64,000 nt of DNA from an uncultured Erysipelotrichaceae bacterium (GTDB lineage Bacteria > Bacillota_I > Bacilli_A > RFN20 > CAG-826). Positions 8,571-17,005 of this stretch are shown one piece after another. The stretch covers positions 1 through 64,000 of the forward strand of contig CAMVEL010000002.1 in NCBI GenBank assembly GCA_947166565.1, given 5' to 3'. Each line of letters starts with the position of its first letter. Position 1 is the first letter of the stretch. The translations under genes and the position numbers were made by a program. Below the pieces are notes generated by a model. The model searched no databases. It saw only the letters and a list, made by a program, of their open reading frames with translations, and was not told where the DNA came from.

Positions 8571-8759
8571 ATGAGTAAAATACCATTATCGGATTCCGAA
8601 CTATCTTCAATTAGGGCTGGGGAAGCGATCACCTTAGCGACCGTGATGGTCGTCTTCACCGTCGTCATTTTGACGGTCGTCGCCTATCGCCTTTTCGTTT
8701 CCAGGGGAGGTAAGGTAACTTTGCCTAGCGGCTATAAATTCGAGTGGTCCGCAAAGTAA
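8571..8759 (+). CDS. Small peptide with double-glycine-like leader (bacteriocin-like)
   Basis: A 62-residue peptide with AGGAGG at 8557-8562, 8 nt before the ATG. Residues 6-17 read LSDSELSSIRAG, which fits the LSxxELxxIxGG leader of class II bacteriocins and ComC-type pheromones, with AG in place of GG at the cut site. The predicted mature part is one hydrophobic helix (about residues 19-43) followed by a Gly/Lys/aromatic tail (GYKFEW). Such leaders are cut by peptidase-C39 ABC transporters; none is next to it (the exporter at 15-19 kb shows no C39 domain). It could instead be an uncleaved single-helix membrane protein. The upstream element is shared with comEA. Confidence 0.7.
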   Translation: MSKIPLSDSELSSIRAGEAITLATVMVVFTVVILTVVAYRLFVSRGGKVTLPSGYKFEWSAK

Positions 8760-8801
8760 AATATCTACTCTTTCCCACATTTCAATATAAGGAGCAAACA
8801 A

Positions 8802-8831
8802 ATGAAAATAAATCGCTATATATTTACTTAG
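8802..8831 (+). CDS. Possible 9-codon ORF with a strong ribosome site
   Basis: AAGGAG (8789-8794) stands 7 nt before ATG at 8802, which opens MKINRYIFT and a TAG stop. It lies 42 nt after the peptide gene and in the same direction. It may be a tiny co-transcribed peptide or chance; conservation is the only test. Confidence 0.2.
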   Translation: MKINRYIFT

Positions 8832-8833
8832 AT

Positions 8834-8863
8834 ATAAAAAAACGACCTAGGTTTTAGGCCGTT
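8834..8863 (-). terminator. Terminator of the cation-efflux gene
   Basis: On the minus strand AACGGCCTA pairs with TAGGTCGTT (plus-strand 8841-8863, one wobble) and seven T follow, directly after the stop at 8865. Confidence 0.8.
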
Positions 8864-8864
8864 A

Positions 8865-9998
8865 TCAATCCGCGAAATCAAGGTCTTCCACCACGTAGAA
8901 GGTGAACTCAGGATAGATTTCCTTCATCTTGTTCCTAATCTCCTCGATGGCCTTTTTCGAATCCTTGTCGGCGAAATCGAAGATGAGGTCGAAGGAGCAG
9001 AATTTCTCTTCTTCCCTAACGTAGAAGCCATGGATTTGGAGGACGGATGGATAACCCTTCAAGACCTTAAGAAGGCTATCCTTAATCTCTTTTCCTAAAG
9101 GCGAGGAATCGTTGCTCGCATAGACCCCGAGGGTCAATATGATGCCTGTCTTGAGGTAGATGTCCCCGGTGATCCTTCTGGTTAAGTCATGGATTTGCTT
9201 GGCGTTAAAACTATCATCGACTTCGATATGGGCGCTGCCGATAGAGCGGTTTGGCCCATAATTATGGAGGATAAGGTCATAGACGCCTTTGACTTCGGGA
9301 TAGGAAGCTATAGCTTTGCGGAGAGCTTGGGTTTCTTCTTTGCTAACTCTTTCCCCGATGATGAGGGAGTAGGAGCGGATAAGCATTTTGATGCCGGCCC
9401 TAAGGATGAACAAACCGATGAGGGCACCTAGATAATTTTCGATCGCGAAATGGGTGAAGAAGCTCACCAAGGCGGCAACTAAGGTCGAGAGAGAAAGGAT
9501 TGCATCGAATAAAGCGTCGATTCCAGAATCCTTCAAGGCCTCGGAATTCCATTTCTTCCCGTTATGACGGAAATATAGGCCCAAAGCCACTTTGGTCAAG
9601 ACGGCCACCCCAACGATGATGAGCATCCAAACGTCATATGCCGGGGGATTTGAGCAAGTTGGGTCAGCGATGATTCCTCTGACGGCTTCATAAACGGCGA
9701 GTCCACCCGCGAAGGTGACGATGATACCAACCGCCATCGAGGCGAGGTATTCGCTTCTACCATGTCCATAAGGGTGGTTTTTATCGGGTTTTTTCCCGGC
9801 GATCTTCGTTCCGATCATCGTGATAATCGAGGATAAGGCGTCGGTTAAGTTATTGACGGCATCGAGGATAATCGCGATGGATCCCGCGATTAAGCCGACG
9901 GTAGCCTTAAAGCCAACGAGGGCGACGTTTCCGAGAATCCCGATAATCGAGGTTTTTATAATCGCTTTTTCGCGCTTAACTAAATCGAATTGTTCCAT
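8865..9998 (-). CDS. Cation diffusion facilitator family transporter
   Basis: Proton-driven efflux of divalent metal (Zn, Mn, Fe or Co). The 377-residue form starts MEQFDLVKRE; six membrane helices are expected. Metal-site helices show DAVNNLTDAL and DSGIDALFDAI, and HPYGHGRSEYLAS is the conserved cytoplasmic motif. A C-terminal cytoplasmic dimerisation domain follows. The ATG at 9998 has no Shine-Dalgarno, but TATAGT ends 7 nt upstream on its strand, so the mRNA may be leaderless. A longer GTG start at 10067 is possible but would add a basic stretch not typical for the family. Metal specificity cannot be told from the sequence. Confidence 0.92.
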   Translation of the reverse strand: MEQFDLVKREKAIIKTSIIGILGNVALVGFKATVGLIAGSIAIILDAVNNLTDALSSIITMIGTKIAGKKPDKNHPYGHGRSEYLASMAVGIIVTFAGGLAVYEAVRGIIADPTCSNPPAYDVWMLIIVGVAVLTKVALGLYFRHNGKKWNSEALKDSGIDALFDAILSLSTLVAALVSFFTHFAIENYLGALIGLFILRAGIKMLIRSYSLIIGERVSKEETQALRKAIASYPEVKGVYDLILHNYGPNRSIGSAHIEVDDSFNAKQIHDLTRRITGDIYLKTGIILTLGVYASNDSSPLGKEIKDSLLKVLKGYPSVLQIHGFYVREEEKFCSFDLIFDFADKDSKKAIEEIRNKMKEIYPEFTFYVVEDLDFAD

Positions 9999-10100
9999 AT
10001 GAATAACTATAAAACTTTTCGAAAGCGATAGTGAAATTTTTGCTCGCAAAAGTAATTTCAAACCCACTTTTTTTCGCGCCCGCCCGCGAGTAAAATAGCA

Positions 10101-10131
10101 AAGACGAGATTCGTCTTTTCGTCTCTTTTTT
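10101..10131 (+). terminator. Attenuator-like hairpin before the diguanylate cyclase
   Basis: AAGACGA (10101-10107) pairs with TCGTCTT (10111-10117) and is followed by a T/C-rich tract ending in TTTTTT. It lies between a weak -10 (TAAAAT, 10091-10096) and the start codon and could attenuate transcription. Alternative pairing with a second CGTCTC copy is possible. Confidence 0.35.
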
Positions 10132-10135
10132 GAGT

Positions 10136-11830
10136 ATGAAGCAATCCTTGTCCCTCAAAATTACCTTCATCTCGGTCATTTCCATCCTCGTTGCGATGAC
10201 AAGTGGCCTTATTTCGACTTACCTTGTCAACAATTCCTTGGCGGACTATAACGCGAACAACCGCATGCTAATCGCCGCCAATAGCAATTCCGAGGACTTC
10301 GAGAATTCCCTCCTTGTCGCAGAAACGGTCGTCAATTCCGGCAAGCAAATCGCCGAAAACGTCCTTAGCGTCGATGTCCTAGGGGACGATGCTAAGCTTG
10401 AAAACGGCCTAATCAACATCGATTCGGCCTTTGGAGCAGTGGCTAAGCCCGTTAATTTCCTCTGTACCTATTGGCTTGTTCTCGAGCCTTCTTTATGCGG
10501 GGTTACCCAAGGGAAAGGAATCGATGGTAAGGGCATTTTCAAAGTCCGCCCAATAGACGGAAACAACTTCGCCCCCTTCCCGGTCACCAACATCCTCAAC
10601 TTCACCGAGGAAGATAAGGAAAACGTCATCTGGTGGTATACGGTTAAGGATTCTTCCAAGCCGATTTGGCTTGAGCCTTATTACAACGCGAACATTGACC
10701 AAAACCTCGTTACCTACGCGGTTCCGATTTATGAGAATAAGACCTTCCTCGGGGTAATCGGAGTCGATTTGCAATGGAATGAAATCCTCACTTACGCGAC
10801 CGACATCAATGGGGATTTCGCTACCGCGGCCTCCGCTTTCCTCGTCGGGCAAGACGACCACATCCTCTATCACGAAGATAACAAAGGCTTCGATGAAAAC
10901 GGCCATTTCGTCGGGACTTCGGTCACGGTTGAATCGATCGTTGGCCAAAAAAGCGTCGCGCTTCATGACAATAAAATCCATAACTACCCATATAAGGGCG
11001 ATTCCCTAACCGCCATCGTCATCACCCTCCGTAACGGCATGGATTATGGAATATCCGCCAAAACGAACGTCGTCTTCGAATCCAGTTTCCTCCTTACGAT
11101 CGTCCCCCTTATCGTCTATCTTTCCGTCACGGTCTTGCTAGCCTTGGCCCTTTTCTTCACCGTTAGGTATTTCTTTAAGCCGATCAAAGACCTAAATGAA
11201 GCGGTCGGAGCGATTCGCGATGGCGACTTGGAAGTAAAGATAAAACCGGGAAGAGACGATGAAATCGGTGAACTCACCGAATCCTTTGTCGCGATGGTCA
11301 CCGCCTTGAAGGCCGAGAGGGCCGCCATGAGCGTCCTTGCCTTCCAAGATGGCTTAACCGGAGTCAAAAACAAGACGGCATATGATGAGAAAGTCAATTC
11401 CATCAATAAGGCCATCGCGGAAAGGAAAGCCGAATTCGCCGTCATCATGTGCGATGTCGATAACCTTAAAGGCGTCAATGACACCCTGGGTCACACCTCT
11501 GGAGACGAGGCGATCCGCTTCGCCTGCCTATCGCTTTGCCGCGCCTTCGTCCATTCCCCCGTTTACCGCGTTGGCGGCGATGAATTCGTCGCAATCGCAG
11601 AAGGAGAGGATTACCTAAATAGGAAGGAACTCTTCAAATCCATCGTCGGGAAGCGGATTGGCGACAAGGATTATTCCTATTCTTTGGGCATGGCTTCCTT
11701 CCATCAAGACGAAGACAAATCCTTCGAGGAGGTCTTCGCTAGGGCGGATAAGAAGATGTATGCCAATAAGGCCATGAACAAAAAGGGCAAAACCCATAAA
11801 GCCAAGAATGCAAAGGAAGGGAAGGATTAA
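10136..11830 (+). CDS. Membrane diguanylate cyclase: extracellular sensor, HAMP, GGDEF
   Basis: Makes cyclic di-GMP from GTP. A 564-residue protein: N-terminal helix (about 9-30), a large extracytoplasmic domain of dCache type (about 31-320), a second helix (about 325-350), HAMP (FKPIKDLNEAV... DEIGELTESF) and a C-terminal GGDEF domain with intact RVGGDEF (GGDEF at residues 480-484). No RxxD inhibitory site is visible before the active site. The C-terminus is very Lys-rich. ATG at 10136 lacks a good ribosome site; TTG at 10130 is an alternative. A lipoprotein gene and a glycosyltransferase gene follow at 4 and 9 nt, so the signal probably controls a surface polysaccharide. Confidence 0.93.
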   Translation: MKQSLSLKITFISVISILVAMTSGLISTYLVNNSLADYNANNRMLIAANSNSEDFENSLLVAETVVNSGKQIAENVLSVDVLGDDAKLENGLINIDSAFGAVAKPVNFLCTYWLVLEPSLCGVTQGKGIDGKGIFKVRPIDGNNFAPFPVTNILNFTEEDKENVIWWYTVKDSSKPIWLEPYYNANIDQNLVTYAVPIYENKTFLGVIGVDLQWNEILTYATDINGDFATAASAFLVGQDDHILYHEDNKGFDENGHFVGTSVTVESIVGQKSVALHDNKIHNYPYKGDSLTAIVITLRNGMDYGISAKTNVVFESSFLLTIVPLIVYLSVTVLLALALFFTVRYFFKPIKDLNEAVGAIRDGDLEVKIKPGRDDEIGELTESFVAMVTALKAERAAMSVLAFQDGLTGVKNKTAYDEKVNSINKAIAERKAEFAVIMCDVDNLKGVNDTLGHTSGDEAIRFACLSLCRAFVHSPVYRVGGDEFVAIAEGEDYLNRKELFKSIVGKRIGDKDYSYSLGMASFHQDEDKSFEEVFARADKKMYANKAMNKKGKTHKAKNAKEGKD

Positions 11831-11834
11831 GGGG

Positions 11835-12692
11835 ATGAAACGGTTTGTCCCCTTATCCTTTTTCCTTTTCGCCCTTTCCTCCTGTTCCTTTCATTTAGAT
11901 GAATTCAAGGAGCTCCCATATGAAAAAGGGGTTGATGAATTCTCTTCTTACAAGGCGGATATAGAGGAAAGGGAGGTCGTTTATCCCGAAACCTTCGCGA
12001 TTTCGACAATTGCCAAGGAAGGCATCGAAGAAGAACGGAAACCCTTCTTCGGGAACATCATCTATAAGGAAACGAAAAGGGAAAGAAGCGGTTACGCCGT
12101 CTTCGATCTAATGAAAGGCTATTACGCGATAACCCAAAAAGAGGAAACGATTGAAGGGAGGAAAGAGGAATATTCCTCCTATGCCTATATTGAGGATAAA
12201 ACCATCTTTTCCTATTACTATCAATTGGAGAAAGAGGATAAGGAAAGCGAGCCGATTGAGGAAACCGACCTCCAGAAGAAGGAATTCCCCGACCAAAAAA
12301 GCGCGAAGGAATATTTTAAGGAAAAATTCTTCCCGCTTGCTAAGGAATACTTCTTCGAGTCGACTTTCGAGATAAGCGAGGTCATGTTCAAGATCCCCTC
12401 CTTATATTCGAAGCAACGCGAAAAACTCGAGGAAATCCATTATTATATCCGCCCCGAAATCGAGAAAACCGATATGAAGGTCGAATATTATAAATACGTA
12501 AACGAGGAAAAAAGCCTGCCTCCCGATTCCTATGTCGGGGTATGGAAGGACTATATCCCTTCATTATATAGAAGGATAATCCGTCATTATGGCGGCAAGG
12601 ACGTTCTAATCGAATTCGAAGAATGGAATGTTGAGTTAAACGTCAATATCGTTTATCCTTCGATTAGGGAAAACACGACTTCATCACTTTAG
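11835..12692 (+). CDS. Lipoprotein in the c-di-GMP/glycosyltransferase operon
   Basis: 285 residues with a type II signal peptide: MKRF, a hydrophobic stretch and lipobox LSSC at residue about 17, so anchored on the outer face of the membrane. The mature part is strongly charged, rich in Glu, Lys and Tyr, with no family I recognise. The start is 4 nt after the cyclase stop and the next gene follows after 9 nt, so translation is probably coupled. By position it may assist polymer synthesis or export, or sense the envelope; this is inference. Confidence 0.8.
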   Translation: MKRFVPLSFFLFALSSCSFHLDEFKELPYEKGVDEFSSYKADIEEREVVYPETFAISTIAKEGIEEERKPFFGNIIYKETKRERSGYAVFDLMKGYYAITQKEETIEGRKEEYSSYAYIEDKTIFSYYYQLEKEDKESEPIEETDLQKKEFPDQKSAKEYFKEKFFPLAKEYFFESTFEISEVMFKIPSLYSKQREKLEEIHYYIRPEIEKTDMKVEYYKYVNEEKSLPPDSYVGVWKDYIPSLYRRIIRHYGGKDVLIEFEEWNVELNVNIVYPSIRENTTSSL

Positions 12693-12701
12693 GGAGTATT
12701 T

Positions 12702-14030
12702 ATGGACATTGTTTGGAAGACCCTGGAAATCATCAATTACGTCGCGATCGGCATCTCCGCGATCACTTTCCTTTTCCAACTCGTCATGATCCTTTTCTTC
12801 TTCCTCCCCGAGAAGCATTTCAAGGATAGCGAAGATTATGGAAGGGTCGCGATCATCATCTGCGCGAGAAACGAAAAAGACGTCATCGAGGATACGGTCA
12901 AAGACCTCCTCGATAACCAAAATTACCCCAAGGACAAATTCGATGTCTACGTCGTCGCGGACAATTGTACCGATAACACCGCGGAAATCGCGGAAAAGGC
13001 AGGAGCCAAGGTCATCCCGCATTTCGATTCCGACCCCGCCCATCACCGCGCGGCCTACGCCATCCAATACGGCTTAGAGAAAATCATCGAAAGCGGCGAG
13101 GTCTACGATTTCTTCATCAAATTCGACGCGGATAACCACGGGAACCCCGATTATATCCGCCAGATGAATAACGCCTATAGAAGCGGGGTCCAGATCGCGC
13201 GTCCATTCGAGACTAGCACCAACGCGACCCAGAATACCTGGACCTCGGTCTCCGCGGCCTATTATATCCGCGATTCCCGCATCGCCTCCAATTTCCGCGA
13301 AAACCTCCATCTTGACTCGATGCTTACCGGAGCGGGCATGATGGTTTCCTATGAGATCATCAAAAACATCAAGGGCTATTGGGACGCTTTATCCACCAGC
13401 GACGATTCCGAATTCACCATCAAGAGGCTATTGGAGAAAAAGCGCGTCCATTATGTCGCCGACGCCATCGTCTATGAGGATCAGCCTTCGACCATGAAGG
13501 ACACCTGGAACCGCCTCACCCGTATGGGACATGGCCTCCACGGCGTCTTCTGGAGGAAGGGCTGGCCCTTGCTTGGCCATTTCTTCGTCTCCGGCAGATG
13601 GAGCAACGTCGATTTGTTCGTCCAGATGTTGATGATTCCCTTCACGATGGTCGCTTTCTTCTGGTTCGTGCCCTATTACGTTTTCTACGCCCTATGCCAT
13701 TTCATCAATTGGCTCGGCGTCGAATGGATGAGTGGCTTCTCGGGGCTTGATGGGGTTTTGATGACCTCCAGCGTCTCCCAAACCGCCTTCATGAACCTCC
13801 TTGTCATGGCCGCGATCGTCATCGGTTCCTTCCTTGTTATCTTCACCCTTCAGACTTTCCTTGCGATTGCGATGAGCAAGAAGAAACTAGGTTTAAAAAC
13901 CTACAAAGGCTACAAACGTTCGATCTTCCTCTCCTCTATCTTCATGGCTTTCTATGGTGTGGCCGTCTTCGTTGGGGTCTTAACCAAACCCAAATGGAAA
14001 CAGCTTAAACGCAACGTAGTCAAGAAATAA
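12702..14030 (+). CDS. Membrane family 2 glycosyltransferase (processive type)
   Basis: 442 residues. One N-terminal helix, a cytosolic GT-A domain with IIICARNEKDVIEDT, DADN (Asp142-Ala-Asp144, nucleotide-sugar/metal site), TSDDSEF near the acceptor site and NRLTRMGHG where polysaccharide synthases have (Q/R)xxRW, then about four C-terminal helices. The layout matches IcaA/PgaC/hyaluronan-synthase-like enzymes that polymerise and export a polysaccharide. There is no PilZ domain. Ribosome site TAGGGAG precedes the ATG. Co-transcription with a diguanylate cyclase suggests regulation by c-di-GMP; the sugar is unknown. Confidence 0.9.
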   Translation: MDIVWKTLEIINYVAIGISAITFLFQLVMILFFFLPEKHFKDSEDYGRVAIIICARNEKDVIEDTVKDLLDNQNYPKDKFDVYVVADNCTDNTAEIAEKAGAKVIPHFDSDPAHHRAAYAIQYGLEKIIESGEVYDFFIKFDADNHGNPDYIRQMNNAYRSGVQIARPFETSTNATQNTWTSVSAAYYIRDSRIASNFRENLHLDSMLTGAGMMVSYEIIKNIKGYWDALSTSDDSEFTIKRLLEKKRVHYVADAIVYEDQPSTMKDTWNRLTRMGHGLHGVFWRKGWPLLGHFFVSGRWSNVDLFVQMLMIPFTMVAFFWFVPYYVFYALCHFINWLGVEWMSGFSGLDGVLMTSSVSQTAFMNLLVMAAIVIGSFLVIFTLQTFLAIAMSKKKLGLKTYKGYKRSIFLSSIFMAFYGVAVFVGVLTKPKWKQLKRNVVKK

Positions 14031-14056
14031 GCCTCAAGGAAAAGATTCCATAAGAA

Positions 14057-14086
14057 AAATCCTCCCGCGGGGGAGGATTTTAATTT
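14057..14086. terminator. Bidirectional terminator between convergent units
   Basis: AAAATCCTCCC (14057-14067) and GGGAGGATTTT (14072-14082) form an 11-bp stem with a 4-nt loop; A and T flanks serve both the glycosyltransferase operon and fba. Confidence 0.92.
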
Positions 14087-14099
14087 AAGGATAAGCTTA

Positions 14100-14978
14100 T
14101 TAGGCTTTGTCGACGGAACCGAAGAGTTCCATCTTTTCCTTGACCTTGGCTTTGATGGCCTCATAGCCAGGCTTGAGGAGTTTGCGTGGGTCATAACCCT
14201 TGGCGGCGTTGGCGGCGGTTGGGTCGGCTTTGCCTTCGGCGCAGTATTTGATGGTCGCTTCGGCGAAGACGAGCTGGCAATCGGTGTTGACGTTGATCTT
14301 GGAAACGCCATTGACGATCGCGTCGCGGATTTGGTTATCGGGGATGCCTGTTCCGCCATGGAGGACTAGTGGGATGTAATCGGTGGCTTCGTTGATCTTC
14401 TCGAGGACATCGATATGGAGTCCGGTCCAGCCTTCTGGATAGATACCATGGATATTGCCAATACCGGCGGCGAGGAAGTCAATGCCGAGATCGACGATCT
14501 TGCGGCATTCTTCAGGATCGGCGACTTCGCCATCCGCGGTGATGCCGTCTTCCGTTCCGCCAATCGCGCCGACTTCGGCTTCGACGGAAACGCCTTTTTC
14601 ATGGGCGAGAGCGACGATTTCCTTGGTCTTGGCGACGTTTTCCTCGAACGGGAGAGAGGAACCATCGAACATAACGGAGGTGAAACCGGCTTCGATGCAG
14701 GCTTTCGCGGCTTCGTAGTTGCCATGGTCGAGATGGAGGGCGACTGGAACGGTGATGCCGAGGCCCTTATCCATTTCCCTGACCATCGCGGCGACGACAC
14801 GGTATCCGCCCATATATTTGGCAGCACCCATGGAAACGCCGATGATAACTGGTGAATTTAGCTCCTGAGCGGTGGTGAGGATGGCTTTGGTCCATTCGAG
14901 GTTGTTGGTGTTGAAATGGCCAATCGCGTAATGTCCCTTCTTCGCATCGCGAAGCATTTTGGTTGCATTTACTAACAT
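14100..14978 (-). CDS. fba: Class II fructose-bisphosphate aldolase
   Basis: Zinc-dependent aldolase of glycolysis (fructose-1,6-bisphosphate to DHAP and glyceraldehyde-3-phosphate). Catalytic Asp84 and zinc ligand His85 lie in LHLDHG, further zinc ligands are His177 (GNIHG) and His207 (LVLHGGTG); the phosphate-binding NVNTD motif is present. 292 residues, typical. GGAGG lies upstream of the ATG. A well-formed promoter with an inverted repeat in its spacer precedes it. Confidence 0.97.
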   Translation of the reverse strand: MLVNATKMLRDAKKGHYAIGHFNTNNLEWTKAILTTAQELNSPVIIGVSMGAAKYMGGYRVVAAMVREMDKGLGITVPVALHLDHGNYEAAKACIEAGFTSVMFDGSSLPFEENVAKTKEIVALAHEKGVSVEAEVGAIGGTEDGITADGEVADPEECRKIVDLGIDFLAAGIGNIHGIYPEGWTGLHIDVLEKINEATDYIPLVLHGGTGIPDNQIRDAIVNGVSKINVNTDCQLVFAEATIKYCAEGKADPTAANAAKGYDPRKLLKPGYEAIKAKVKEKMELFGSVDKA

Positions 14979-15016
14979 GGAATTGAAATTCCTCCTTTTC
15001 TTCTAATGCTAATAAA

Positions 15017-15045
15017 AGTATAGACCCTTATTTAGGGTCTTTCAA
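15017..15045 (-). promoter_or_regulatory. fba promoter with an inverted repeat in the spacer
   Basis: On the minus strand TTGAAA (plus 15040-15045) and TATACT (plus 15017-15022) are 17 bp apart. The spacer is filled by AGACCCT-5 nt-AGGGTCT (15022-15040). The repeat could be an operator, and it might also act as a terminator for the ABC transporter gene that ends at 15075, since a T-rich stretch follows. Confidence 0.65.
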
Positions 15046-15074
15046 AGATTTTGAGAAAGGAAAAATAAGGAAAT

Positions 15075-17003
15075 CTAATCTTTGTTTTCCCTATTTCTAA
15101 CTTCCATCTGCATATCGATGCTAAGAAGCTCGAACTGGCTTTGGTAAAGTTCGTAGTAATGGCCTTTTTTCGCCATCAATTCCTTATGGGTGCCCTTTTC
15201 CAAGATGGAACCATTCTCCATGAAGAGGATAAGCGAGGAATTGACGATCGTCGAAAGGCGGTGGGCGATCGTGATCGAGGTCCTACCCTTAAGCAATTCG
15301 TCGATCGCCTTCTGCAAATAGGCCTCGGTGGAGGTATCGACGGAGGAGGTGGCTTCATCAAGGATGAGGATGGAGGGGTCGCGCAATAAGGCCCTAGCGA
15401 AGCAGATAAGCTGTTTTTGGCCTTGCGAAAGCGAGCCCCCGCCTTCCCCTAAATGGGTATCATAACCTTCTGGCAAAGAGGCGATGAAATCATGGATTCC
15501 CACTTTCCTGCAGGCTTCCTCCATCTCTTCCTTCGTCGCGTTTTCCTTTCCGTAACGGAGGTTTTCCGCGATGGTTAGGGGGAATAGATGCGGGGTTTGC
15601 TGGACATAGCCGATTTGGGAACGAAGATAGGGGATGCCATATTCCCTATAAGGCTTGTTATCGATGAGGATCTCGCCTCCCGTTGGCTCATAGAACCTGC
15701 AAAGCAAATTCGCTAACGTGGTCTTGCCACTCCCGGTTTCCCCGACGATCGCGATATTCGTGCCCTCTGGAATCTTCAGATTGAAGGGGTGGATGACCTC
15801 GATGTTGTTGTCGTAATGGAAGGAGACGTCCTTGAATTCGACCTCGCCTTTAAAAGGAACGAAGTTCTCTTTCCTTGGGTTAAAGATATCCCCATATTTT
15901 TCGATGACTTCTGGTGAATCTACGATTTTGACTTCGGCATCGAAAAGCTGCGCGACCTTTTCCGCGCCCGCTTGGGCGGCCATGATCTCGGAGAAGGATT
16001 CGCTAAGGCTGACAAGAGGCTGGAAGATCGCGGAGACGAAGGAAATGAACAAAACGGTGATGGCTGGGGTAATCACGAAGAATTCCGGCAAATCGTTCCT
16101 TAAGGATAGGAAGACGATTAACGCGGTCAACCCTGAAGCGATCAAATCAAGAAGAGGCGAGAAAAAGGCGTTGACCCTTAAGGCGCGGACCCTCTTCTTG
16201 CGGATATCCTCGATGATATCACCCGCCTCCGCGGACGATTTCTCTTCAAGGGAAAGTGATTTGATGGTTTTGGCCCCGCTTATCGTCTCCGCGACGAAAC
16301 CAACATAATGGGAATGGGCGTTTCTGGCGATGCGATGACGCAAAAGGATCGTCCTTTCAAAGAAGGGGATCATGATGGCGACCAGTGGCAAGGCTCCCAA
16401 AACGATGGAGGCGTAGACGAAATTGACCGAATACATCGAGATGAGGGAGAAGATCAAATTGCCTATCGCCCAGAAGAAGGAGGTGACGTCGCTAGAGAGG
16501 ATGTCCCCGATCGTCGAGGTATCGCCTTGCATCCTCGCGATTAGCCAACCCGCGGAATTCCTATCGAAATAGGAGAAGCTAAGTTCCTGCACCTTCCTAA
16601 ATCCCGTCCTCCTCAAGGTGGAGACGACCTTCATCGCGAAGATCTGCGAGAAATAGAAATTGATGTAGATGAGGACGCATCTAACGAGGATTCCCCCGAC
16701 CATGATCAAGAAGAAGGGGAGGACATTCAAATCAAATTGGATTCCAAAAAGGAATTTGACGTGGATCAGGACATCGAGGAACTGCGCCTCCGATGTTAGG
16801 GGAAGTTTGGAGGCCGTATCGATGGCCCCAGCAAAGAACAAAGGCAAAAGACTGGAGTCGATGAAGGCGATGAAAATAGAGGTGACGATGGCCTTGATCA
16901 GATGTTTGATATCGCCTTTAGCTAATGCTAAAAACCTAAACCAAATCTTCAGATTCAGCTTATCGGGCAAGGCTTCTTCCTGGAATCCGCTTTTACCGGC
17001 CAT
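15075..17003 (-). CDS. ABC exporter half-transporter, second subunit
   Basis: About 642 residues: six-helix transmembrane domain, then a nucleotide-binding domain with Walker A GETGSGKTT, signature LSQGQ, Walker B ILILDEATSSVD and switch His (IAHRLS). It pairs with the gene just upstream to form a heterodimeric exporter of lipid, peptide or drug. Upstream gene and this one overlap or abut: GTG at 17009 would overlap the upstream TGA, while ATG at 17003 has the better-spaced GAGAGGGGGTG. Both ATPase sites look complete here, unlike the degenerate half seen in some heterodimers. Confidence 0.93.
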   Translation of the reverse strand: MAGKSGFQEEALPDKLNLKIWFRFLALAKGDIKHLIKAIVTSIFIAFIDSSLLPLFFAGAIDTASKLPLTSEAQFLDVLIHVKFLFGIQFDLNVLPFFLIMVGGILVRCVLIYINFYFSQIFAMKVVSTLRRTGFRKVQELSFSYFDRNSAGWLIARMQGDTSTIGDILSSDVTSFFWAIGNLIFSLISMYSVNFVYASIVLGALPLVAIMIPFFERTILLRHRIARNAHSHYVGFVAETISGAKTIKSLSLEEKSSAEAGDIIEDIRKKRVRALRVNAFFSPLLDLIASGLTALIVFLSLRNDLPEFFVITPAITVLFISFVSAIFQPLVSLSESFSEIMAAQAGAEKVAQLFDAEVKIVDSPEVIEKYGDIFNPRKENFVPFKGEVEFKDVSFHYDNNIEVIHPFNLKIPEGTNIAIVGETGSGKTTLANLLCRFYEPTGGEILIDNKPYREYGIPYLRSQIGYVQQTPHLFPLTIAENLRYGKENATKEEMEEACRKVGIHDFIASLPEGYDTHLGEGGGSLSQGQKQLICFARALLRDPSILILDEATSSVDTSTEAYLQKAIDELLKGRTSITIAHRLSTIVNSSLILFMENGSILEKGTHKELMAKKGHYYELYQSQFELLSIDMQMEVRNRENKD

Positions 17004-17005
17004 CT

